A stretch of DNA of 64,000 nucleotides, taken from NCBI GenBank assembly GCA_003640385.1, contig RCAB01000247.1, positions 29,545 through 93,544 of the forward strand, written 5' to 3'. The translations under genes were made by a program, and so were the position numbers. Of the stretch, positions 48,899 to 61,234 are shown one piece after another. Within the stretch, counting starts at the first letter, position 1, and the number at the start of each line of letters is the position of its first letter. The notes beneath the pieces are model-generated. The model worked only from the letters and a program-made list of their open reading frames with translations. It was not told where the DNA came from and ran no database searches. This DNA is from Setaria digitata (lineage: Eukaryota > Nematoda > Chromadorea > Rhabditida > Setariidae).

Positions 48899-51800
48899 AA
48901 GCCACATAGGTAAGCGAAGCATGGAACTTCTCGATTATGACGACTGTTTAAGCTATAGATGTTCTTCAGTAGCAAAAATAAATAGATCTATCAGTGTTTC
49001 TGTGACTCACTGCAACCATAATGCGCGAAACACACCAGCATAGGAAGTATTTTCTTGTTTCCTTTAGGTAGAAGCTCTTCAAACAGCTTACTCAATGTAT
49101 CCAATAAAAACGTTGTTTGTTTCCTCTTCTTTGGTAACAACTGAAACATTCCTTTAATTGGATAAATGAGCAGAAAACTGTTTCCAATTTAAGAAAGCAT
49201 TTTTTTCTTTTTTTTTTTAAATTATTTACGTTTCACATTCGAAAGATCCAGTCATTGCATACTATATCAGCCATGCATATTAAATATAATCTGATCCGTA
49301 ACAGGAACAAATTTATCAAGAGCTTGTTCGAATAAAAAGGTAAACTGTCAATATAAGAATAGAACCATATTATTAATTTTTAACTTAATAACGTCAGCTG
49401 TAAAATAGCTATGCATATACTGCTAGATAAATGTGCGATTTACGAAGTATACTTGAACTTACTTCAATCAGATAAATGACGGCAGCGAATCTGAGTGGCA
49501 TAAAATAGTGTATTAACTGGGATTCTGCAACCAGCCTCCGTCGATTCAAATTCATACGTGAGATCATTCTAAGCTGCTCAAATTCGATAGCTTTCGCCGT
49601 TTTGTTACCCATTTTCTCAACATCCCTTTGCAGAGTTTTCTATAGAACATCATATAGTGATATCACTGAAGTTATCAAGAAGTACAGCGAACAGAATTTA
49701 TTGAGTAAAACTGCTTACTAAATGGATGTAACGAAGGAATTCCTTGTACTTACGTTTTCTTTATCTTCCATTCTACGAAGTTCGTTTTTTTCACCGTCAT
49801 CTATATATTTTTTTTCATTATCACTTTCATTGTTTTCCCTTCCAATACAGGTTCTTTTTTTTCTGCTGTTCGTTGAGGACGACTTTTTATGAATATCGTG
49901 GAACACTATTAATTCGGTTTGTCCGAAATCCACTATATACGGCATCCTATATTCTCCGATTTCTAGGAAAATTAGTATTAAACCGAATTCGACAGAATTG
50001 AAAGTTAAAATTATTAGAAAAGAACGAATTAAGGCATGGTAAAACGAATTCGATTATAATGTATTTCATCCATTCTTCATTTGGAAAAGGTTTCACTGAC
50101 TGTTTTACGATAACATGTATATATCAGTTTAAAATATCTATCGTCTACCTGTACTAGCTTAATATTTTTACACAAAAGTACACGTACAATTTTTTTTTCC
50201 TCCAAAACGTATCTCTCACTTCGGATGCTTTAACAATTACTAAAAATCGTTTCGAAGTATTGCAATTTAACTAACTCTGGATAGTGTACTTCAAGCTTTT
50301 CTGGCATTCCATCATTAACGCAAATCTTTTGCGTAATGTGTCGCGGAAAGACTCTGTGTTCACTCCGCATGTCTTAGTATCGCTAACAGCAAATGTGTTC
50401 AGCATCTAAAATTTAGTTCATATTTTAAAAGAAAATTATGAAGTGTCAGATGGCATAAAAGCTGAGTGAAATTCAAAAAGAGCAAATCTTCAAAACTTTG
50501 GGGATAAGCTGAAAGTACTGACTGGAGGTTTTTAAAGCACGACCTATTTCGGTGAAGCATGGATCCAACAGTCATGTTGTGAATTAATTCATAGTTAACT
50601 TATTATATGCGCTAATATATCGAACAAAAAAAGAAACACTGGCCAAACGGATCCACTGGATGCAGAAGAAAAATATATTGCAATTGATAATCCTATGCTG
50701 ATCATCCTTCGTTTCCAGATTAATTCCAGTCATTGAAATATTTGCTTCTGTAATATTTTCTTTGCTCAAATCAATCTACTATACTTTTCGTCACAAAGAA
50801 AAACTTTTTTACGGAAATGACATTTGAAAATGGTAGTTGAAATGAAGTATTGATTACCCAATATAAAGCGAAGTTCCACGAGAAAACCATTGCTCTGTTG
50901 TTCCTTCGCCCATAAATATTTCAATTTCGTAAGGGCTAGAAGCAGTTGAAAATGACTAACTGGTTCAAAAATTGGGCTTTTCGAATCGAGCTGTATTTTC
51001 GTGGTACGTTCCACCAACTCACTTAAACACAGCCACTCTTTTTGTGGTGAACTTCTATAGCGTTCATCTTCCAAGCGGCTAAAATATGGTTGTGAGTAAA
51101 TTTTCTAAATTTATGCAATTTTTTGCTATAAATGGCAGCCAACAGCATACCGTTCTGAAAACTTTTTTTTTTTTGATTTATAACTAAAATAATTTAGTTA
51201 AAAAACAAAAATGAAACATGAAGGGTTGTCCAATGCCTAATGGATGGGCATAAGATATTTATAATGATTTTATTTAGAAGAATAATTACCACTGCGTAAA
51301 ACTTCGCTCTTTCAGATAATCCCGTCTAAAATCTACACATAGTCTTTCAGACCAGATAATCTGAAATGAAATAAAAAATGTTTTGATGACTTCAGAATCA
51401 TTTTATCGTGCTTCTATTTTGAGAACGGAAAGAACCAATTATGAACAGATGTGAAACTGAATATAATCAACAATACATCCCCCCTAACAGCTGTTAGAGT
51501 AACAGTGAATAGCAAATCATGACTTGATAACTTATATATCAAGATCTAGTGAATATTTTGATGCAGACACGATTTAAGGCTCAGTTTAACCATAAAGCTA
51601 TTACCAAAACAGTACTGTGTCCAATTTTAGTAGCGGTATTCAAGATTTTTGCAAAATGTTCGTAGAAACACGTGCGCAAGTAAATATTACAATTTGTCCG
51701 TTCATCCAGCAAGGCTAACTTTTGTTTGAGCATACTTTCACGATCCTCTGTACTTAACCTATATAACAGTGGTTCTTTCATTCCAAATTAATAATGAATA

Positions 51801-54800
51801 ATTTCGATTATCTTGGAATTACATTTCCGACTGAACTAAATGGCACAATGGAAAGAAGAGTGCAATTTTACGCATTCTATGATATTAATATCTCTAAGCA
51901 AACCAAATCTTATGTGGAGAGTATGGACGACTGCAATACGCTGATCGTTCTACTTCACAGCTCAACTAACTTCCAGGAGCGTTTTCTGCGTGATATTAGC
52001 ATCGACTTTTTTGAAAATCCATAAAAGTTCTCCAAGTTCGATTGGAAAGGTCATATGAAGATACCTGTTATTTATTAGATACTGCTGCACCTGCATCAAT
52101 GTACCAAGAATCCCCCACATTTTTTCTCTAGTCGAAGAGGAAGATAACATCTGCTCAATTTCAGAATTCAGCGATTTCTGCTTAATAGGTTTACATTAAA
52201 ATTCGTTTCGGAAAGTTATTAGCAAATACTTTGAGTGCACTGAACATAATACTTTAATACTTTATACTAAAACAATCGAAAAATCGAAAACCACTGACGA
52301 CTTTATGGTCATTCAGTTTATAGCGCTGAAGGAAGAAAAGATGTAACTGGTTAAATGTAAACAAAAGTCAGCAAAAAATCTGAATAATATACTAAATACT
52401 TAAATGATAAACATCAATACCTCATCTTCGCAGTTTCAACAACTACCTTTTCAGTTTGTGGCTTCTCAATGACTCGCTCCATGGAAAGCAATATATTGAA
52501 AAAACGACATATGTTATCGAATGAAAAATTAATAAGATATGGTATTTTTTTCTGGAAAAGAAAAAATTACATGAAAAATCATGGAGCCAAAATGTCTAGT
52601 TTGATTCACTGTATTGCTGCAGAAATTTTATGTCTATATAAACATATTTTTTGTTTCCAAAACCACTGTTTATTGAGCTTCATCATGGAAAATATTTGAG
52701 AACTAAAAAAAAAATGGGTTTTCCAGAAATTTAAAGCTTACACTAAGTAGAAGAAAGAAATTAGCAATTTCGTCATTATGATTTTCTGCGATATCCTGTA
52801 ATAATACAAGCGTTGCAGTGGCTTCTTGTTCTGTTCCATTCAGGTGCTGAAGAATATGGTCGAAAATCTGGAAATTTCATTCCAGTTGTATGGATTCATA
52901 AATTTTTTTCACTTTAAAATTAATTCATGTTATGTTAAATAAACAACTAAGAAGAGCCATACCACCGCCTGTTTTGATGGCAGCTTCAAAAATAGAGTTT
53001 TGTAACCATGTGCTGCAAACTGCATATAAATTGGTATTGCAGACCACATCAAATTTTCGAAAAATTTTTGAATCGGTCGAAAAAAACGCGTAGTGAACTG
53101 AAATTGCTGCGTCTCAAATAATGGACTTTGCAAAGAATAAAAGACCAAAAGCATTCAAATTTAACTTCAAATTCCGCCTCTCAAAAATGTAAAAATGGTA
53201 TCCCCATCAACTATTCTGTCCAAAGTTTTCACTTTCCTTGTCTAGTTTATGGTGTCACAATGTTGTAGATTACAAATTTAATGATAAAATGATGGACAAA
53301 TCAACCGCATCATAGAACCACTAAAACTATTAAAGATACCTCAGTGTATTCAAAAGCCATCACAATAAGTCGTCCCAGCTGGAAAAATTGGTTGCATGAA
53401 ATTTGATGTTTGAAGAAGCTGTAAACCATATGGCTCCAGTTATTCACATCCATCAAAGCAAAGGACAATAAAACATCGAACAGAACAGGCATCTAAAATA
53501 TCGTAGAACGGATGCAAATTAGTAAATAACGCACTAAACAAACAATGGAAGCGACGATATCAAATTCGTAAAAAGTCTAAACTATCCTATTCATTTAATC
53601 AATATTAATTACTCTATAAAATCTGCATGTCTACATATTCACTGGGAGGTTTTAACCAAGCTACGTTTACTATTTAAGCCTCAACTTCTAATTTATATTT
53701 CTGACAAGCCTGCTAAAAACAAACCTTTCTTGTAAGTGGGACAAAATCAGTGAATTCGATAATATCACCATCCACATCCTTCCCTTCATCCTGCCGTTGC
53801 ACCTCAGTAGTTAACACAGTTACTGCGTCCCTCCACCAGTGTCCATCGCCAGTTCTGACTTTCTTTATAATAATTTCGAAAATTTCTGTTAATACTCCTC
53901 CAGCTGTTTTGGCGCTAAAATGATTAAAAAAGCTTAACAAATATTGTAGATACAAGGAAAATTAGTATTTATTTTTTAAAAGAAACTGAAATGAGATCGC
54001 ATCATCTAATTTAGGTAACATAAACTAATAATGAGAGCATGTCCTTTCGAAACGATCATTCAAAATTTGAAGTTTTATGGAATAATGATAGAAAACCTTG
54101 TTTCGTTTTCTCCAATCTTTAGATTTTCTATTTCAAGATGCGTTCGAAGACTGACTAAAACATTCCGGAAAGCAAATTTCTCATTTTTATGAATACTACC
54201 CAAGCAGTACGTCATTAATTCCGGTAAGATTTTCCCATCCAATTTCATTATATTTTGCAACATAATTCCACGAATCTAAAAGCTGAAGCATAGCTCAGAA
54301 ACCGGTGGTTTAATTTCTGAGGATACTGTTCCCTGTAATATTTCAATCAAGAAAACCTCAAAAGTTAGCAAAAAAAAAAAAAGTTAAAAAAAGGAAAGCA
54401 TTTAAGTATATATATATATATATATATATATATAGCACTATACGCTGTTCGCCGTTTGTTCATTAGTGCGAAGTAAAAGAAGAGTTCGGAGGATAGTAAT
54501 TTGGAAAGCTAGAAGATTGTCACTGACTCCTCTGAAGAACATCTGCTGCAAATTATTTGCGGTATCTGAAAAAGAATGAGATTTACGTCAAGGAAGGACA
54601 GAGAAATGAAATCACAGAAAATAATAAAGACTTATTAGCTATATTGTCAGTAGTGTAATTTAAAAGACGATGAGTAATCACAGTAGTACTACTAAAACTA
54701 CTGTTTCAATTTAATATCATCAGTGCTTCGACTGATTTTGATAAATCGCAAACTTAATAAGTGAAACAAATCTTTACAAGAATCCACCTTGCTGAACGAT

Positions 54801-57100
54801 GTGACTGGGTAGAATTTCTGGTAAAATTTGTATCAGAGCGTCACGTGGTGTACAGTGCCAGCACTCCAAATTACAATCAAATATTGCATTGAAAATTCGT
54901 CGACAATCAAATATGTTATCCAAATAACGGAACTGTGCGATACAAGCAAGAGGAATCCAGTCACTTTTCATGTTATCACCAGAGACACTGAAATTTGAGT
55001 GCCTGAATCAGCTGAAAAAAAATGCCGGAATTTTGCTTCTGAAATAAAAACCAACAACAAGTAAATTCAAGGATCTTCTGAAAGTCTAATTAACCAATAA
55101 AACTGATTAAACAGAACCTTAAAATTGCTGTAGCACCTTCCGATTTTATCATTCATAAAAAATAATAATAATAACAATAATCTGTGGAGTTTGTACCACT
55201 GAGTTGAAGGAACCACACGGGAAAAAATAACTAGTTCTATTTATAAAAGAATTCTGTGGCTTAACCTTTTCGCATAAGTTTCAATCTTTCTAATTATCAG
55301 TTCGAAAGTGATAGCTTGTGACGAATTTGACATTAGCAGGATTCGAATAAATGTATCCTATAAATGCCGTTTTTTAAAATTTGAAGTTTAAAAACACCAA
55401 CGCTAACAAAAAAATTAATCAAAACATGAACCATCAAAAAGAGCTTATTGGTCAGGTTCACCCATCTCTTTCAGTTGGTTCATCCAAGTAAATGAAAAGC
55501 TGTTCGGGANGAAAAAATTAATCAAAACATGAACCATCAAAAAGAGCTTATTGGTCAAGTTCACCCATCTCTTTCAGTTGGTTCATCCAAGTAAATGAAA
55601 AGCTGTTCGGGACAAAAAAAAATTAAATATTATTTCAAATATGAAAAAACTATTTGTATATATGAAAATGAGACCATACTTTATATATATAAATATATAT
55701 AAAGTATTTATATATATATATATATATATAATATTTAATATATAATATATATATATATATTATATAATATATATTTAATATATATATGTATATGTATATA
55801 TAGTTTTCATGAAAAAAAGGATGCTGACCACGTATCCCGTTTCAGTAGCACAAGGTGATAAATACATTCTTAATTTGGACTCTTCAATAATTTCTTCTTC
55901 GAAAAGATCGAAGAAATTTGCTCTTTTCTGTAATATTTTGTAAGTGAATAGAAAAAATTTAAACACAAATGTAGAGAAAGCAGATAAAATATAGCTGTAA
56001 AATTTATTATAAAGTGCTCCTCACACTGTCGTCCTTGCAGTGCACATCTATTTTCTTCACCAGATCATGAAAACTGTTTGCTGTAATAAAGGCATTAGTA
56101 TTAAGAAAATACATCATCTTCAATTACTAATATATTATTTTTACGAATTGGTGTTGGTGCTGCAACGAATTGAAAATTATTAGATGCCATAATAGTTAGG
56201 AGTGCCAAAGAACCTACAGAAATGTGATAATACAGTCTACTTGAGTGTATTATGAGTTTAGCTATGTAAACGATATGTGATAGATATGAATGGACTGATT
56301 TGTTTAATACACATCATATTCTTAATGATCAAAGAATGATTTATTACAGCTAATCTTTAAGGAAAATTAAGTCCAACTTAGATAAATTGATATTTCATCA
56401 TCCCCAGTTGTACAAAGTTCAACTCCTATTTCTTCCAATAAACGTTCGAATGTATTCCGTGCCGGTAGTTTGTTGAAATTCAATTTACATACGTTTGTAT
56501 TCTGCGACTGTGTATAGCACCGATCGAGAGCTCGACGGAACTCCCTTTCATCTAACACCGAATAATCATTTTCCAGTGAATCATCTTCTGATGATATTTG
56601 AGGTGGTGCTGAAATGGAACTGAAATTGGAAAGAAGCGAAGACGAAACAGAAGTTTCAAGTAAATTTTCCACTGACAAGTTGAATTTCAATGAAACTTCA
56701 ATGAGAACTGACTGCTTAACGTAATGTTCAAACTTACCAGATTAAATTATTTTCCGATTGAATTGAAAACCAAACTATGCAATTCCAATTAATTTAAAAC
56801 CTTAATTAAAATAATCTCCAAAACAAACTGGACTGCTCTCTACAACTTCCGCTACTTCACTCTTTAGAATGGAAAAAATCTTTGTACTACGGTTTAGCAC
56901 ATGAACCGACGAAAGTGAATGAGTGAGATATCATATATAGTAATTTATCACCGCCAGTTCCAAACTGATACATGAATAGCAAGATACTAACCACCAACAA
57001 GCGGTGGAGTAGCAGGAACTGATTCAGCGTCATCCATTGAAAACTGGTTCGAATCCTTCCTGCTCACCGATGTAGTTCGAGTCCTTCTTGGTCGATACAT
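44859..57100 (-). CDS. fcd-2: FANCD2, Fanconi anaemia interstrand-crosslink repair protein
   Basis: HEAT-like solenoid that pairs with FANCI, is monoubiquitinated and clamps DNA at crosslinks. Exons (33): 57100-56995, 56707-56378, 56080-56025, 55927-55832, 55357-55266, 54987-54788, 54565-54444, 54275-54097, 53914-53725, 53492-53340, 53097-52963, 52867-52742, 52551-52447, 52177-52065 (end unsure), 51774-51605 (start unsure), 51360-51290, 51078-50858, 50747-50638, 50405-50276, 49962-49754, 49639-49463, 49140-49036, 48479-48241, 48088-47914, 47828-47708, 47518-47419, 47040-46858, 46656-46488, 46168-46059, 45939-45849, 45601-45455, 45165-45058, 44909-44859. About 1560-1595 residues (human 1451-1471). 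Collinear likeness runs throughout, e.g. AQFRYLDNIFDCRRIF, LPEILPSHIVQQ and the C-terminal RFARYGAGANAILKTVQ and DGAFQIGLLKSRNLD. SKKIPYLINF aligns with the human VKGILDYLDN motif, putting the ubiquitinated lysine at about Lys596. The tail is acidic (DVEMDLDDESPIF). Basic N-terminus (YRPRRTRTT) may be nuclear-localising. Confidence 0.9.
48866..48896. repeat. poly-A run of about 31
   Basis: Uninterrupted A tract inside a FANCD2 intron (T tract on the coding strand). Confidence 0.8.
54406..54435. repeat. TA dinucleotide repeat
   Basis: About 15 TA units in a FANCD2 intron, ending ten bases before the exon at 54444. Confidence 0.85.
55408..55613. repeat. near-identical copies around a single N (55510)
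   Basis: About 102 bases before the N recur directly after it with one substitution (ggtcaggttc/ggtcaagttc). It lies in FANCD2 intron 4 and does not touch the flanking exons (55927-55832 and 55357-55266). Confidence 0.9.
55680..55802. repeat. AT-only low-complexity, self-complementary tract
   Basis: About 120 bases built almost only from TATA/ATAT words, with several internal inverted repeats (for example TTTATATATA facing TATATATAAA). It ends about 30 bases from the donor of FANCD2 exon 4. Confidence 0.8.
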
Positions 57101-57557
57101 CAGTTACTTGTTCCCAATCACTTCTCCTGAAAAGTGAAAGTCACAGCTTCCGCTCAGCACACCAATCTCCACAGGAATAGTAAGTAGCTCGTAGTCCCCC
57201 TCCAGCACTTCTACTGACTCCAACGGATAACTTTTTGTTTTGGACAGCTTCGCGCGCTAAAGGTCACTACGAAAAGCACACTTCCCACTAGAATCATTCC
57301 TTCCCTGTGCGAACCCCATCAGGTATCACACGAATTACCTACCGTCATCTGAAATTCTCTTAATTCTTTTTATCTTTCTGCTCTTCCTCTTCATCAAACA
57401 TTTTATCAGATTCCCTCAAGAGAGCTGTCACAAGTAAAAAGGAGAGTCAACATTTATTATGTTCATCAGTGCACAAATCCAAAAATAAACACAGAACTAA
57501 AGCACAAAGGATTTATATTTCATAGCAATGATATGGTGACACTGGCAAAAGCATCCT
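57101..57557. other. short intergenic gap between PGAP3 and FANCD2
   Basis: 457 bases between two minus-strand genes. A strong reverse-strand acceptor (cttttcag, ending at 57127) lies 26 bases before the FANCD2 ATG with no recognisable 5' exon. It is therefore a candidate trans-splice site, and the spacing is short enough for an operon. Confidence 0.5.
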
Positions 57558-59818
57558 TCAAGTCTGTTTAATATTTTCCATCTTCCTTTCCATTTCATAA
57601 GCATCTTCCAACAGTATAAATCGACTCATTAGCAACGGCAGTGGTACTGTAGATAAGTGAAATAATGAATGTGCATCAATAATCCAATATATTGGAACAA
57701 AATCAAGAACCTGAAATTAAGCAAAAGAACGAAATCTTAGAAAAAAAAGGAAAAAAAATGCTCATTGATAGTGCAAAATTAAATAATGTAAAAAAAATTC
57801 CTCAGGATTCCTGCAGAAATTAAGTTTTTGAAGGACATTCAACTTAATCAAGCTAAAAATCCGTATCTACTGGAGAAAGAATGCTACACTTTTAACCACC
57901 TACACTATAGTCTCTGTTAAATATTTTGTCTTAGACAGATGATTTGCTGACGCTGATGAATATTGCTTTTTGAACAGATTTTACAATTTTAAAAGAAAGG
58001 AAATATTTTCAACAACCAAAATCAAAGAAGCATGCACCTCCAGTAGAACTGACAGTAGTCCCCAAGTGACCACTACAGCTAGATATGGCAATGATCGGCG
58101 GCTTGAACGATCCCTAAGCTTCCATTGTTGCACCAACCATATGTAGTAAATAACAGCCGTCAGCAATGAACACGCAATGCACATTTTCATGTTATAACCG
58201 TAATCGAAATATACCTTTAATTTTAGGTGCTTTTCAACTCCAAGATTCAGCCAAAGCCCTTAGGAGGAATATAATCATCCGAAATCGAGAAGTCATTTTA
58301 AAGAGAATTTTTTTCCTCCAAATTTCGAAAAAAAAGTCGATCATAAACATTTTGAAAATGGAACACCACTAACCATGAGACCATATATGTGATTGGCATA
58401 AAGGTACAGCAAGATAATAAACAAGAAGGACCACCTATAAATGAACAAAACTGGGGCTCTTACTGTATTTAAGTACATAACAAGCTTTTCGTATCGTTAC
58501 TTTTCGTTGCAATTTTCTTGTCTAAATGAAAAGTGGACGAAAAAGCACTACGAAGAACTTGTAATCACTTACAAAACCCTTCCTTTATAACAATTTTGAA
58601 GCGATTTAACGGTAAATGAAATGCTAACAAAAAGTGCGAATACAATAAAAGCACATGCAGCGAAATAATCCAGATATTCGGTTAGCCAAAAATCAGCCCA
58701 ATGAAAAATGGCTGAACATGTCCTGAAAGAGAATTTGATATATTCAATGCTTCAAAAAAAAGGAAATTAATCTAAATCAACCAGATATCAGCTAACAAAT
58801 GCTGGCAAAGATTATTTTTTAAAATCCAGATACACGGTAAAGAGATATAAAAAACATGGTAATGTTAATACTGCAAATAAAATCCTGTCCTAGTTAAGTT
58901 TCTCAAAAATTTTGCATTCTTTCCATTGAGAAAACTTTATTGTTTTCATTAGATTTTCAACAAAATCAAAAAAAAGCCTCAAAAAATATGATGGTCATCC
59001 TACCACATCGCAATTCCAATTACTGAATATGCAGTCCATACGATTTTTAGACGGTTCGAACGGTGAAGGCGTTTAACTGTTCGATACATTGATAAGGTTG
59101 TGAGCAGATTCAAAATTGAAAATAGAACGGAACCAAGTTCCTGAAAGTAGTGGTTCACAAGAAAGTGATGGAAAGAGTTGACAGTGGAAGAAGAGTTGAA
59201 AAAAAAAAAACAGCACCGTGAGAAAATTTTCTAAGTTAAATATAAAGAAAAAAAAAAAACTAGCCTGAACTGGAACAGGCAAAATAAAGGGCAACCAAAT
59301 AGCTAAGAATGGCCATTTGCCATAAAACTGCGGCACCGAAACACGCAAAACGTCGTTAAAATATTTCACAGTTTTCCACATACAGCTATAACGACATCTG
59401 TAATTAATTTTTACAAATGAAAAAATGAAGATAAATAGAAAGCCATTGACAGGGGTCGTGCAAAACAAATAGGTGAGCTCACACTGACACAGGCTTAGTA
59501 GTTCACATTATACATTATTTACGTGGAAGAAGTTCCTTAAGACTACCAGTTAGATGCGACATTCATGACTAATCCTCAAGCCAGAAATAGGTCTAATCCA
59601 CTTATCAATAAATCTATCTCACAATTTATTTACCTGAAACAGTCGCCAAAAATCCAGCCACTCTCATCGTATTTCTTCGGACACCCATACCTTATGATAC
59701 ACGTTTCGATACATTCCAAATAGATATGATGCCTATCGCCAACTGATCCATCAACTGGTTTCGTTAGCACTGTCAATGCAAAAACGTTTATTGCCACTGT
59801 AAACACGCTTATATCCAT
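57558..59818 (-). CDS. PGAP3/PER1, GPI-anchor lipid remodelling enzyme
   Basis: Golgi membrane protein of the CREST superfamily that removes the sn-2 acyl chain of GPI anchors. Seven exons in phase: 59818-59634, 59397-59265, 59140-59004, 58722-58573, 58434-58374, 58214-58038, 57710-57558; 331 residues (human 320). An N-terminal signal sequence (VFTVAINVFALTVL) precedes the luminal Cys-containing part: YLECIETCIIRYGC, then CRYSCMWKTVKYF and VPQFYGKWPFL. After that come several membrane helices. CREST residues are visible: the His and Asp of IFHWADFWLTEYLDYF, FDYGYN, and the C-terminal IYWIIDAHSLFHLSTVPL with two His. Intron 2 starts with GC rather than GT. The gene lies between an unknown membrane gene and FANCD2 on the same strand. 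Confidence 0.94.
59141..59264 (-). other. GC-AG intron in the PGAP3 gene
   Basis: The conserved Q-E junction (PVPVQ|ELGS) requires the donor TTCAG|gctagt. The only nearby GT (CCA|gttcag) is also in phase but would delete the two residues VQ. Same donor hexamer as in the trehalase intron. Confidence 0.6.
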
Positions 59819-61234
59819 CCTTTGTGCATTTGCATAGCCGTATAAGCTTTTAAGCTATAAGTTTCAATCTTTTTCTCTGTACAAACAACGACGTTTATCC
59901 CAAGCAATACCAACTTTGAATAATTCCAGTAAACCAAAACATACAGCAAAACTTTGAATCGTTCGCAAGAGGCAGCTACGATGCATTAAGCATGTAAAGA
60001 AAAACTCGAATTAAACTGAAGTTCACATAATCAAGTTCCCTGTGTTTTCTCTACAGCCTGAATTAGTCAAACGCTAAACATTTTTTCAGCATTACGCTCC
60101 TCTCTTCCGCCAATATTATTCAGTAACGTGTAGAACGTGAAATAAATCTACAAAAGGCATTCAGGCCAGAAATTTATTCTGCTATTCATTTTTTCAAGCA
60201 TAACAAAAAACACCAATATCAAAATTATAATACAAAAATATTAGACCAAACTACATTCCCCCTCTGCATCATCCTCTGTACTTCACTAGTATTCTCCGTT
60301 CACAATAGACCTTCATCAAATACTAGTAAAAGACTTGCAAATTCTTCAAAATCAAATTTCACCGAAAACTATTCGCAGCAGCCACCTTATCTGCTATCTG
60401 TACAACTGTCTCAAACATATGAAGCAAAACTCAAATCCTAAAAGTATCGTCTGCAGTGACGCATTAAAACTTCGGCAATCACAAGAATGCCCAACTGAAA
60501 ATAACTGACTGAAACATGCTAAGGCAACCAATGCAAATCAGGAACACATTATCAGTAGCCATAAATTAGTATAAAGAATCATAGAAAAAAGAACCCCAAT
60601 TCTGTTTCTCTATTATGTATAGAATGAGGTCAGATGTGAAGCTTGTTCTCATCCAATGTTCCTCTTCAATAATATCTGTAAAAGGATCCTGACATGGATT
60701 ACGTATGAAAGATTTAAAACGAAGGGAATCATCCAATATTTGGCGTTTAAGTCTGTCCAAATGTTATAACTAAATAAATCGCCCAAATGTAATGTAAAAT
60801 AAAGGATCTGTGACTATACTGAAATTTATGGCAATGGATGTATCTTTTTCTGTTCATAACAGCGAACAGTTTAAAAAAAAAAAAGACAAGAAAATATTTG
60901 AAAAGAAAAATTCAAACCCGCGTAATGCAAACATAAAGTCAACGCAAAATCTACATAACTTAAAGTGATAATTGATGGTTAATAACAAAAAACCCCGTGA
61001 TCTAGTACAATATGCCCTATATTTCTAATACGAAAAACATCTCAAAAGCGTAATCCGTAGAAATTTCCCTTAATATACATGATATTAAAGAGACTATTTG
61101 AGTGTACTTTGTCAAATAAATCCTTCCTTTCACATGGATTGTGGAAAAGATATTACTAGCAAAGGAACTTTTTGTCCTAAATTTGACTAAACAGAAATGT
61201 TTTGTACAATAAAGAAGCACATAACAAGATGGTA
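59819..61234. other. intergenic, 1.4 kb
   Basis: Between the 3' end of the unknown membrane gene and the PGAP3 start. A minus-strand frame ending at 60566 (about 65 codons, DRLKRQILDDSLRF ... EEEHWMRTSFTSDLILY) is mildly protein-like but has no ATG and no joined exon. An acceptor-like gcacaaag lies two bases before the PGAP3 ATG. Confidence 0.4.

Noticed and set aside
51794..52024. Plus-strand open frame of about 76 codons opposite FANCD2
   Set aside because: It overlaps the FANCD2 exon 14 region antisense, has no splice context or family likeness, and is best explained as the complement of coding sequence.
55511..55613. Exon-like piece in the duplicated block of FANCD2 intron 4
   Set aside because: The exon at 55357-55266 already continues the family alignment in phase; including the duplicated piece would insert unrelated residues and occur twice because of the artefact.
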